Shown here: in pieces, positions 1-6,288 of the stretch | Layout: every line of letters starts with the position of its first letter | Position numbering within the stretch: the stretch's first letter is position 1 | Origin: Chitinophagaceae bacterium | Lineage (GTDB): Bacteria; Bacteroidota; Bacteroidia; Chitinophagales; Chitinophagaceae | Assembly: GCA_016786525.1 (NCBI GenBank) | Contig: JAEUVW010000276.1 | Span: 1-9,049 of the forward strand | DNA length: 9,049 nt | Direction of reading: 5' to 3' | Position numbers and translations under genes: made by a program | The notes under the pieces: model-generated | The model's input: the letters and a program-made list of their open reading frames with translations, nothing else | The model's database searches: none | What the model was told of the DNA's origin: nothing

Positions 1-685
1 ACATTTCGCGGTAACAATTCGTGATGTATACGCTGAGGAAATTGTCCCCGTAGTCCAGCGAATGGGCAATACCTGCACCCAGCGCATAAATATTCTTCAG
101 CACGGCTGCAAGCTGGGCGCCCCAGATATCGTGGTTAAAAGTCGTGCGCAGGTATTGGTTGGCAAACAGCGCCGCCACGGCCTCTGCCCTGCTTTCTTCC
201 AGGCAGGAAAAAGTAAGGTAAGAAAGGCGCTCCGACGCGACCTCCTCTGCATGGCAGGGACCTGTGATCGATACGTACCGGTGGATATCAAAGCCGAACT
301 GCGTCACGAGGTAGTCATTGAGCAGCTGGTTGGAGAAAGGCAGGATACCTTTTATGGCAGAAACAATCGTTTTCCCCTCCAGCTGTGCTGCAGAAAACTG
401 CTCCAGTACACCCTGGGCATAGGCTGCCGGTACGCAAAAAATAATAATTTCACAGCGGTTAAACAAGTCCTCCAGTTGGCCTGTCGGGAAAACAGCGCCT
501 TCGCGGAACTTGACCGATTGCAGGTAATGAGGATTTTGCCTGCGTGTTTTCAGGTACTCAACTGCTTCGATATTCCGTATCCACCAACAGACCTGGGCGC
601 CGTTATCCGTTAGTATCTTGGCGAGGGCTGTACCCCAGCTTCCATTACCGATAATGCCGATCTGCTTTTGTTGATTATGCTGCAA
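1..685 (-). CDS. gpsA: NAD(P)H-dependent glycerol-3-phosphate dehydrogenase, C-terminus cut by window edge
   Basis: Reduces dihydroxyacetone phosphate to sn-glycerol 3-phosphate in the cytoplasm, the entry point to phospholipid synthesis. I translated the minus strand by hand: it is open without interruption from the start to base 1, giving 228 residues. The N-terminal nucleotide-binding motif IGIIGNGSWGTALA is at about residues 9-22, the substrate-domain motif GPCHAEEVA at 142-150 (family usually GPxxAxEVA), and LKNIYALGAGIAH begins at 196, with Lys197 at the family's catalytic lysine position. The family is usually 330-340 residues, so roughly the last 100 lie outside the window. No in-frame ATG exists between the end of the upstream gene and the glycine motif; TTG at 685-683 (MQHNQQKQIGIIG) is the best start. 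It lies 52 nt after the HlyD-type adaptor gene on the same strand and may be its operon partner. Identification is secure; the start is inferred. Confidence 0.93.
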   Translation of the reverse strand, partial: MQHNQQKQIGIIGNGSWGTALAKILTDNGAQVCWWIRNIEAVEYLKTRRQNPHYLQSVKFREGAVFPTGQLEDLFNRCEIIIFCVPAAYAQGVLEQFSAAQLEGKTIVSAIKGILPFSNQLLNDYLVTQFGFDIHRYVSITGPCHAEEVASERLSYLTFSCLEESRAEAVAALFANQYLRTTFNHDIWGAQLAAVLKNIYALGAGIAHSLDYGDNFLSVYITNCYREM

Positions 686-698
686 TACTGATGATTTT

Positions 699-723
699 AA
701 TAAAACAATGCCCTGCGCCAGGC
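699..723 (-). terminator. weak hairpin plus T-rich tract between the adaptor gene and gpsA
   Basis: On the minus strand a short stem (GCCTG, loop GCG, CAGG-G-C with one bulged G) is followed by a T-rich run (ATTGTTTTATT). It starts 14 nt after the adaptor stop and ends 13 nt before the gpsA TTG. It could partly terminate transcription from the adaptor gene, but the stem is only about five pairs and the T-tract is interrupted, so this is a weak call. Confidence 0.25.
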
Positions 724-737
724 TGCACCTGAAGGAC

Positions 738-2045
738 TTACTCCCCTTCTTTTGCCTCGAACAACTTATCCTTTGCTACTGTTCTGACCCGTGCCTTATC
801 TTTAAGCAGGCGGGCTATCGCTCCGTAAGGGGCAATAACGACTTCCTCGTTCGGTTTAAGGCCGGATAGTACCTGTATGTATTTATTGTCCTGGATACCC
901 GTCTGTACGTCGCGCAGCAATACAGTCTTATTCGCAGCGTTGTAGACAAAGACCACCTGGCGGATAGAGTCATTGTTTTTTGTACTGTCCGCCCAGTCTC
1001 TTGTCGTTACCGCATTCACCGGTACGGAGAGGATATCCCGTTCCCTGCGGGTCTGGATCTCTACTGAGGCAGACATGCCCGGCTTAAAAGGATAACGGTA
1101 CTTGCCGGACACCACAATATCGCTGTAGCTCGAAGGCAGGAGCAGGATATGCACTGTGTAGTTGGTGACCTGGTCCGTTGCCGTAGATACTGCGGAAGCA
1201 GAACTGGACACGGCTATTTTGGAGACCACACCGATAAACTTCCGGTTGCGGTAAGCATCGGCAGTGATCACAGAAGTATCGCCGATCTTCACTTTCGCAA
1301 TATCGGTCTCGCTGACATCCACGCGCAATTCGATCCGGCTCATATCGGCAATGCTCAGCAATTGTGTACCCTGCATCTGGGAAGTACCCAGTACCCGCTC
1401 TCCTTTTTTCACAGACAGTGAAGAGATGATCCCTGAGCTCGGAGCCATAATGCTTGTTTTCAACAGGTTTTCACGCGCCTGGCTCAGGCTGGCGGCAGAA
1501 GCCTGCACACCGTAATTGCCACCGGAAATACTGGCCTGCGATGCCTCGTAAGATGCTTTTGCCGCTTTGTAGGTTGCTTCGATCTGCTCGTACTCCATCG
1601 CGCTGATTACCTTGTCCGTGTACAACTTCCTGTTCCTGTTGTAGTTGGCCAGGGCCTGCTCGTAGTTGGCTTTGGATTGAGCGGACATCTGCTGCGAATT
1701 CACCACACCGGATCGGCTTTGCTGTACAGAGGCTTCCGCCTGCTGCACCTGTGAATTGTAGATAGCAGGATTGATCTTTACCAGCAACTGGCCTTTGACG
1801 ACTGAATCGCCTTCCTCGACATTTAACTCAATGATCTCGCCGCTTACCTCAGGGCTGATCTTCACCTCTGTTTCCGGGTAGATCTTACCGCTGGCCGTTA
1901 CCGTCTCCGTGATGGTATGCTGCCCGGCTTTTTCTACAGCAACTTTAGTGCCTTCATCCCCGGACTTACCGAGAGAAATCAGCAAGATCAGCACTACAGC
2001 ACCTGCGATACCGATCCAAAGCCATTTGCGATTCTTCTTTTTCAT
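738..2045 (-). CDS. HlyD/MacA-type periplasmic adaptor subunit of an efflux transporter
   Basis: Membrane-fusion protein that would bridge an inner-membrane ABC or RND transporter to an outer-membrane TolC-like channel. Starting at ATG 2045 it has 435 residues: basic start MKKKNRKW, one membrane anchor at about 8-24, first lipoyl half-motif around 62-92 (ISPEVSGEIIELNVEEGDSV), an alpha-helical hairpin rich in Gln/Ser/Ala at about 97-195, the second lipoyl half from about 196 (KTSIMAPSSGIISSLSVKKG), then beta-barrel and membrane-proximal domains. This is the typical length and order for the family. A TTG at 2069 would add eight residues (MYRNIKFR) but leaves only a 10-nt gap after metG and looks less likely. 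The gene follows metG by 34 nt and precedes gpsA. No permease, ATPase or TolC-like gene is next to it, so substrate and partner cannot be assigned. Confidence 0.9.
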   Translation of the reverse strand: MKKKNRKWLWIGIAGAVVLILLISLGKSGDEGTKVAVEKAGQHTITETVTASGKIYPETEVKISPEVSGEIIELNVEEGDSVVKGQLLVKINPAIYNSQVQQAEASVQQSRSGVVNSQQMSAQSKANYEQALANYNRNRKLYTDKVISAMEYEQIEATYKAAKASYEASQASISGGNYGVQASAASLSQARENLLKTSIMAPSSGIISSLSVKKGERVLGTSQMQGTQLLSIADMSRIELRVDVSETDIAKVKIGDTSVITADAYRNRKFIGVVSKIAVSSSASAVSTATDQVTNYTVHILLLPSSYSDIVVSGKYRYPFKPGMSASVEIQTRRERDILSVPVNAVTTRDWADSTKNNDSIRQVVFVYNAANKTVLLRDVQTGIQDNKYIQVLSGLKPNEEVVIAPYGAIARLLKDKARVRTVAKDKLFEAKEGE

Positions 2046-2079
2046 GCGAAATTTTATATTTCTATACAAATACGGTTGC

Positions 2080-4197
2080 CTATTTTACAGCAGCGCCATT
2101 ATTTACTGCCTCCAGCGGCGCTACAAACTCCAGTTTCCCTTCAGCGTTCTCCGCCATCAGGATCATGCCTTTACTCTCGATACCACGCATTTTCCGGGGC
2201 GCCAGGTTGGCGACCACCACCACCTGCCTGCCGACAATGTCTTCCGGCTTAAAATGCAGGGCGATGCCGGAGAGCACGGTCCTTTTTTCAAAGCCCAGGT
2301 CAATCTCCAGCTGCAGCAATTTATCTGCTTTTTCTACTTTCTGTGCGCTGAGGATTGTGCCCGTGCGCAGGTCTACCTTGTTGAAATCGTCAATGCTGAT
2401 TTCCGGCTTTAATGTTTCTGCGCTAGCCTCTTCGCTTGCAGCGGCGCTTTGTGCCTGCTCTTGTGTTTGGGTGCTGGCCATTAGTCCTGCTTTTAGTTTC
2501 GTGATCTGGGCCTCTATTTCCGCATCTTCGATCTTGCGGAACAACAATTCCGGTGCACGCATCGGGTAACCGGTATTCACCAGGTTTACTTTACCGGCGT
2601 TTTCCCAATCCAGCATCCGCTCTACGACCTTCAGCAGGTGGCAGATCTTCTTTGCGGTAAAGGGCAGGAAAGGGTTGGATAAGATCGCCAGGTTAGCCGT
2701 GAGCTGCAAAGCCAGGTGCAGGCAATTGTCTATACGCTGCTGTGCCGCTATCTTTTCCTCATCGCTGAACGTACCTTTTTCAATACCGGAAGCTTCTTTC
2801 CAGGGTGCTTTTTCCTGCAGGTAGATATTGCCTTTGCGGGAAAGCTCGATCAGTTCAAAAAGGCCGTCGCGGAATTTATACGCTTCCAGCGCATTTTCTA
2901 TTTTTCCCCTGGCCAGCCTGATATCTGCTACCAGGGCCTTGTCGCGGTCGTCGGCTGCAGCCTCATGCCATTTGGGCACCTTGCCCCCGCACAGCTTATG
3001 GGTCAGCACCATTACGCGGTTCACATAGTTACCGAATTTATCGACCAGTTCGCTGTTGTTGCGGGTCTGGAAATCTTTCCAGGTAAAATCATTGTCCTTG
3101 CTTTCCGGCGCATTCGCACAGAGTACATAGCGCAGGATGTCCTGCTGATCAGGAAAATCCTGTATGTATTCATGGACCCAAACCGCCCAGTTGCGCGATG
3201 TAGAGACCTTCTCTCCTTCAATATTCAGGAATTCGTTGGCAGGCACATTGTCGGGCAATACAAAGCCCCCATGCGCCTTCAGCATGGCCGGGAAGATGAT
3301 GCAGTGAAAGACAATATTGTCCTTACCGATAAAATGGACCAGCTTGGTATCGTCCTGTTGCCAGTAGTTTGCCCAATCCGGCGTCAGCTCCTTCGTGGCG
3401 CTGATATAGCCTATGGGCGCATCAAACCATACATACAGCACTTTGCCGTCTGCCCCTTCTATGGGTACCGGCACCCCCCAGTTGCTGTCGCGTGTCATGG
3501 CCCTGGGTTGCAGGCCGCTATCGATCCAGCTTTTACACTGTCCGTATACATTGGCCTTCCATTCGTCTTTTTTACCTTCTACGATCCATTCCTTCAGGAA
3601 GTCTTCGTACTTGTTGAGCGGAAAATACCAGTGTGTCGTCGGTTTCTTCACCAGGGCCGCATTGCTGAGTGCAGAACGCGGGTTGATCAGTTGTTCCGGG
3701 GAAAGCGTAGAGCCGCACTTTTCGCACTGGTCGCCATACGCATTCGGGTTGCTGCATACAGGGCAGGTGCCGATGATATAGCGGTCGGCCAGGAAGACCT
3801 TTTTCTCTTCATCAAAATATTGTTCCGTTTCCCTGGTCTCAAACACACCGTCATCATAGAGCTTTTTAAAGAAAGCCTGTGCTGTAGCGTGATGTACCGG
3901 GCTGGAGGTGCGGGAGTAGATATCGAAGGAGATACCCATAGCCGCAAAACTGTCCCTGATCACTGCATTGTAGTGGTCTACCACCTGCTGCGGGGTTTTA
4001 CCCTCCTTCATCGCACGGATGGTGATCGGAACACCGTGTTCATCGCTTCCGCAGATAAACTGCACATCACGTTTTTGAGCACGCTGGTACCGTACATAAA
4101 TATCTGCCGGCAAATAACAGCCAGCCAGGTGCCCGATATGTACCGGCCCGTTGGCATAAGGCAGCGCCGCAGTCACTAATATTCTTTTGTAATCCAT
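2080..4197 (-). CDS. metG: methionyl-tRNA synthetase with C-terminal tRNA-binding domain
   Basis: Charges tRNA-Met with methionine in an ATP-dependent cytoplasmic reaction; normally essential. The 705 residues show the class I HIGH motif exactly (His20-Ile-Gly-His23 in PYANGPVHIGHLAG), a zinc knuckle with Cys145, Cys148, Cys158 and Cys161, the conserved YVWFDAPIGY at 255-264, and KVSTS at 330-334 in the KMSKS position. The KxSTS form is usual in Bacteroidota and is not a defect. An anticodon-binding helical domain follows (about 370-560), then a low-complexity Gln/Ala/Glu/Ser linker (about 575-598) and a Trbp111/EMAPII-like OB fold (about 600-705; KVDLRTGTILSAQKVEKADK, SGIALHF), which supports dimerisation and tRNA binding. 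Full length with no frameshift. ATG 4197 begins directly before the catalytic fold. It lies 66 nt after the DUF481 gene and 34 nt before the adaptor gene. A degenerate -7 box (TATCTTGC) lies about 16 nt before the ATG. Confidence 0.98.
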   Translation of the reverse strand: MDYKRILVTAALPYANGPVHIGHLAGCYLPADIYVRYQRAQKRDVQFICGSDEHGVPITIRAMKEGKTPQQVVDHYNAVIRDSFAAMGISFDIYSRTSSPVHHATAQAFFKKLYDDGVFETRETEQYFDEEKKVFLADRYIIGTCPVCSNPNAYGDQCEKCGSTLSPEQLINPRSALSNAALVKKPTTHWYFPLNKYEDFLKEWIVEGKKDEWKANVYGQCKSWIDSGLQPRAMTRDSNWGVPVPIEGADGKVLYVWFDAPIGYISATKELTPDWANYWQQDDTKLVHFIGKDNIVFHCIIFPAMLKAHGGFVLPDNVPANEFLNIEGEKVSTSRNWAVWVHEYIQDFPDQQDILRYVLCANAPESKDNDFTWKDFQTRNNSELVDKFGNYVNRVMVLTHKLCGGKVPKWHEAAADDRDKALVADIRLARGKIENALEAYKFRDGLFELIELSRKGNIYLQEKAPWKEASGIEKGTFSDEEKIAAQQRIDNCLHLALQLTANLAILSNPFLPFTAKKICHLLKVVERMLDWENAGKVNLVNTGYPMRAPELLFRKIEDAEIEAQITKLKAGLMASTQTQEQAQSAAASEEASAETLKPEISIDDFNKVDLRTGTILSAQKVEKADKLLQLEIDLGFEKRTVLSGIALHFKPEDIVGRQVVVVANLAPRKMRGIESKGMILMAENAEGKLEFVAPLEAVNNGAAVK

Positions 4198-4263
4198 TCA
4201 ATCGATTGAGGCTGCAAGATACATATTTACAGGCTTCGGCAGAATGCAGGAGCCTCTTTACGG

Positions 4264-5001
4264 CTAAAAATATTGTTCGATCACAACACCATAGGTAATG
4301 AGCATATTTTCCCTCTGGGTCCTGCTGATATGCATATAATTAAATTTAGAATTGAAGGACAGCCATTTGAGCAATTTGAGGCTTACAGAAGCACTCACAT
4401 TGACAATATAATCATTCGAATAGGTAAGGGAAGGCTGCCAGAAGGCTGCGCTTTCAAAAGCGATGCGGTTTTTGTATTTGTAACGCAGCTGTACCCTCAG
4501 GGAGTTCCGGATGGTATTGTACACCTGGTTCGTACTGTCGTTGACGACAATATTACTGGTTTCGTACAGCAGCCCGTCACTGATGCGTAGCAATGTCGTC
4601 GCATTGCCGATCACCTTATAGGCCACACCGGCACCCGCCTGCAGCTGGTCTTTGATCTTCAGTGAATAGCTGGAGGTATAGTTGGCCAGGCCCCAGTAGT
4701 TGAAGCGTGCACCTTTATGGTGGTAAATATTGAAATCGGTGCTGCTGATGAAGTCATTGTTCACCAGCTTGCCCGCATTTTCACCGTACAGCCAGTTGTT
4801 ACTGGTATTGAACGCAATCCGGTCTTTCTGAATACTGAACTTGGCCCCGTTGTTGAACAGGTAATTGACTGCGCCGGTAGTCTTGTTGATATTGCCGGAA
4901 AGATTGGCGGCAACATAATAATCGATGGTGTCGTTGAACTGGGCAGCGGCATTCCGGCCGCACAGGAGCAAACAAATAGCAAGGCAATAGAAACGAAACA
5001 T
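4264..5001 (-). CDS. DUF481 family outer-membrane beta-barrel protein
   Basis: Predicted outer-membrane protein of the DUF481 (YdiY-like) type, whose molecular function is not established. From ATG 5001 it has 245 residues. Residues 1-20 are a signal peptide ending in NAAA, with cleavage likely before Gln21. The Cys14 context LLLC lacks a proper lipobox, so I do not call it a lipoprotein. The rest alternates polar and hydrophobic residues as in a small beta-barrel, with the DUF481-like stretches LSGNINKTTGAVNYLFNNG (34-52), NTSNNWLYGENAGKLVNNDF (65-84), YWGLANYTSSYSLKI (102-116) and QLQAGAGVAYKV (119-130), and it ends in Phe, as many outer-membrane barrels do. The open frame runs back to 5091, but those extra residues would put the signal peptide inside the protein. 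An exact -7 box TACCTTTG lies 5 nt before this ATG, which also argues against the longer form. It is the first gene of the minus-strand group leading to metG. Confidence 0.82.
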   Translation of the reverse strand: MFRFYCLAICLLLCGRNAAAQFNDTIDYYVAANLSGNINKTTGAVNYLFNNGAKFSIQKDRIAFNTSNNWLYGENAGKLVNNDFISSTDFNIYHHKGARFNYWGLANYTSSYSLKIKDQLQAGAGVAYKVIGNATTLLRISDGLLYETSNIVVNDSTNQVYNTIRNSLRVQLRYKYKNRIAFESAAFWQPSLTYSNDYIVNVSASVSLKLLKWLSFNSKFNYMHISRTQRENMLITYGVVIEQYF

Positions 5002-5006
5002 GGACG

Positions 5007-5014
5007 CAAAGGTA
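5007..5014 (-). promoter_or_regulatory. -7 box (TACCTTTG) for the DUF481 gene
   Basis: The minus strand reads TACCTTTG, an exact match to the Bacteroidota -7 consensus TAnnTTTG, five bases before ATG 5001. A TTTTG that could be the -33 element lies upstream with a 24-bp spacer, slightly longer than usual. Transcription would start at or next to the ATG, giving a leaderless or nearly leaderless mRNA. The box is seen; promoter activity is inferred. Confidence 0.5.
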
Positions 5015-5111
5015 CAGATTACCTTCCTGCCGTACCCCCAAAACACCAGATTCAATCGGTACAGACCCCGGTTGTATGCAGCGACCATCACCGTAAAGAC
5101 TACCCGGTTTT

Positions 5112-5151
5112 ACCGTTCGTGAAATAAAAGAACCGTTCATGAAATAAAAAT
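5112..5151. repeat. two-copy 20-bp tandem repeat with palindromic cores
   Basis: Two adjacent copies with a 20-base period: ACCGTTCGTGAAATAAAA at 5112-5129 and ACCGTTCATGAAATAAAA at 5132-5149, differing at one base over 18. Each contains an 8-bp core, TTCGTGAA (5116-5123, near-palindrome) and TTCATGAA (5136-5143, perfect palindrome). The 20-bp period is about two helical turns, so both cores face the same side of the DNA. They lie 22 bp upstream of the plus-strand -7 box at 5173 and about 100 bp upstream of the DUF481 promoter, and could be a regulator's binding sites for either. No regulator can be named. Confidence 0.55.
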
Positions 5152-5172
5152 ATTCCGGCCAAAATATCCCCA

Positions 5173-5180
5173 TAAGTTTG
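5173..5180 (+). promoter_or_regulatory. -7 box (TAAGTTTG) facing right, candidate small-RNA promoter
   Basis: TAAGTTTG matches TAnnTTTG exactly on the plus strand. Transcription would start near 5187, run through the hairpin at 5204-5231 and end at the terminator at 5239-5268. No TTTG-like -33 element is visible at the expected distance; the tandem repeat at 5112-5151 sits there instead and could be an activator site. No plus-strand protein gene follows before the terminator. Confidence 0.4.
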
Positions 5181-5186
5181 AACTAC

Positions 5187-5268
5187 AGTACAACAGATCG
5201 CCAACGGGTAAACACCACCATGTTTATCCGTTATACCGAAAGCGCTCCTTCGGGAGTGCTTTTTCTTA
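5187..5268 (+). ncRNA. candidate small RNA of about 80 nt with two hairpins
   Basis: Not a family I recognise. The evidence is structural: an exact -7 box just upstream, then a stem of 11 pairs (5204-5214 with 5221-5231, loop CCACCA) and a terminator hairpin 7 nt later. The first stem has the pair G5208.T5227 and the terminator the pair G5244.T5257. In plus-strand RNA both are allowed G.U pairs, while in minus-strand RNA both would be A-C mismatches, so pairing was apparently kept on the plus strand. The 5' end is a guess from the -7 box. Alternatively only the terminator is functional and serves the DUF72 gene from the other side. Confidence 0.4.
5239..5268 (+). terminator. rho-independent terminator with C(UUCG)G tetraloop
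   Basis: Ten-pair stem AAAGCGCTCC (5239-5248), loop TTCG, GGAGTGCTTT (5253-5262), then TTCTTATT; the T-run from 5260 to 5264 is broken by one C. C(UUCG)G is an exceptionally stable tetraloop common in terminators. The T-tract and the G.U pair favour rightward termination. Leftward, it lies 16 nt after the DUF72 stop and may also end that transcript, but there the stem has an A-C mismatch and only three T's follow. Confidence 0.75.
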
Positions 5269-5278
5269 TTGGCTTTTT

Positions 5279-6172
5279 TTAATCAAACATTGACTGCTGG
5301 CCTCCCTGCCGTGCCGGGATATGCAGGGACAAACCGAAGGCCTTATTCATTTCCTGTATAAAGTGTGTGGCCAGCAAGGGTGATTCGATCTCCACATTCT
5401 GGTGCACAAAAAAGTACAGTTGCTGCAACCCTTCTTTCCGCCATTTTTTGATCCGGGCCACCCAGTCGTTCAGGCGATCCACATCGCTGGGGTGATTGGC
5501 GCCTACATAGCGCACAAAGGCCACAGGACTGGTCAGGCGCATATGCAGCATGTCGCGGCGGCCGGCCGTATCGACAATGATATTAGCCATACCCAGGCGT
5601 TCCAGCAGGGAACAATACATATCCTGCACCTTTTTATCGGCAAACCACTCCTCATTCCGCACCTCCACCGCCAGGGGTATGCCTTTGGGAAACTGCTCCA
5701 GTACATTTTTCAGGCGATCGAAATCTTTGGGTTTAAAATTGTCGTGCAATTGCAGGAAAGCCATACCCAGCCGGTCATCGAAAGCGCTGACCGCGTTGCA
5801 GAAATTTTCTACCGGTTCTGCTACATCGATCAGGCGACGGTAGTGGCTGATGATGTCCGTCAGTTTAGGGAAAAACTTAAAGCCTTCAGGCGTCTTGTTT
5901 TTCCAGGTCTCCACCTGCTGCCAATCCGGCATTTTATAAAAAGTAGCGTTCAGTTCTATTGAATTGAACTGAGTAGCATAGTAGCTCAGCTCGTCTTTGG
6001 TCCCCCTGGGATAAAACCCTTTCAGGTCGCCCCGGTTCCATTTGGCGCAACCGACAAATACTTCAAATGCCTTGTCGTTTTTGGCGGCATTCAGCACCAG
6101 TTTGGTCTGCGCTGCATCTTTGGGCAGGGTAAAGTCGATACTGCCGGGGTCTTCTACTTTTCCGAATTGCAT
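5279..6172 (-). CDS. DUF72 (YecE-type) TIM-barrel family protein
   Basis: A cytoplasmic TIM-barrel protein of the DUF72 family (COG1801, YecE-like), whose biochemical role is not established. Of 297 residues, the first 35 or so are a polar extension, and the family core begins at FEVFVGCAKWNRGDLKGFYP (36-55). Further family-like segments are YYATQFNSIELNATFYKMP (64-82), the strand MAFLQLHDNF (137-146), LAVEVRNEEWF (167-177) and VRYVGANH (220-227), and QLYFFVHQNVE near 251-261. No signal peptide or membrane segment is visible. Start ATG 6172 has a good -7 box 23 nt upstream. The gene appears to be transcribed alone, divergently from the permease gene and ending just before the structured gap at 5002-5278. 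The family call is firm and the function unknown. Confidence 0.92.
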   Translation of the reverse strand: MQFGKVEDPGSIDFTLPKDAAQTKLVLNAAKNDKAFEVFVGCAKWNRGDLKGFYPRGTKDELSYYATQFNSIELNATFYKMPDWQQVETWKNKTPEGFKFFPKLTDIISHYRRLIDVAEPVENFCNAVSAFDDRLGMAFLQLHDNFKPKDFDRLKNVLEQFPKGIPLAVEVRNEEWFADKKVQDMYCSLLERLGMANIIVDTAGRRDMLHMRLTSPVAFVRYVGANHPSDVDRLNDWVARIKKWRKEGLQQLYFFVHQNVEIESPLLATHFIQEMNKAFGLSLHIPARQGGQQSMFD

Positions 6173-6195
6173 AAACTATAATTTAGGGACGGTGA

Positions 6196-6203
6196 CAAAT
6201 GTA
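6196..6203 (-). promoter_or_regulatory. -7 box (TACATTTG) for the DUF72 gene
   Basis: The minus strand reads TACATTTG, an exact TAnnTTTG match, 23 nt before ATG 6172. Transcription would start near 6190, giving a leader of about 17 nt. No clear -33 TTTG is found at the normal distance. It lies in the 116-bp gap shared with the divergent permease gene. Confidence 0.45.
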
Positions 6204-6260
6204 ATGCCAAATCTTATTCGTCCATAAGCCGATCCTCTATTAAGTATGGGCGCTAAGAAG

Positions 6261-6268
6261 TACCTTGC
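6261..6268 (+). promoter_or_regulatory. degenerate -7 box (TACCTTGC) before the permease gene
   Basis: TACCTTGC resembles TACCTTTGC with one T missing and lies 20 nt before ATG 6289. If it is the -7 box, the TTG at 6265 sits inside the promoter and cannot be the start codon. This is a weak match with no clear -33 partner. Confidence 0.25.
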
Positions 6269-6288
6269 CCCTCAATTCTCCTCTCTGC

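Noticed and set aside
3195..3210. KVSTS in place of KMSKS in MetG as a possible defect
   Set aside because: KxSTS is the normal form in many Bacteroidota methionyl-tRNA synthetases, and the other motifs are intact.
2716..4179. 487-codon plus-strand open frame opposite metG
   Set aside because: It is the complement of an unmistakable metG with all its motifs; the translation has no family features and the long frame results from the codon usage of the real gene.
5002..5091. 30-residue N-terminal extension of the DUF481 protein to 5091
   Set aside because: It would bury the signal peptide and span the exact -7 box at 5007-5014, so ATG 5001 is preferred.
5220..5282. 20-residue plus-strand open frame (MFIRYTESAPSGVLFLIGFF)
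   Set aside because: It runs straight through the terminator hairpin, and its hydrophobic end comes from the T-rich tract. It has no ribosome binding site and the ATG is in the first hairpin.
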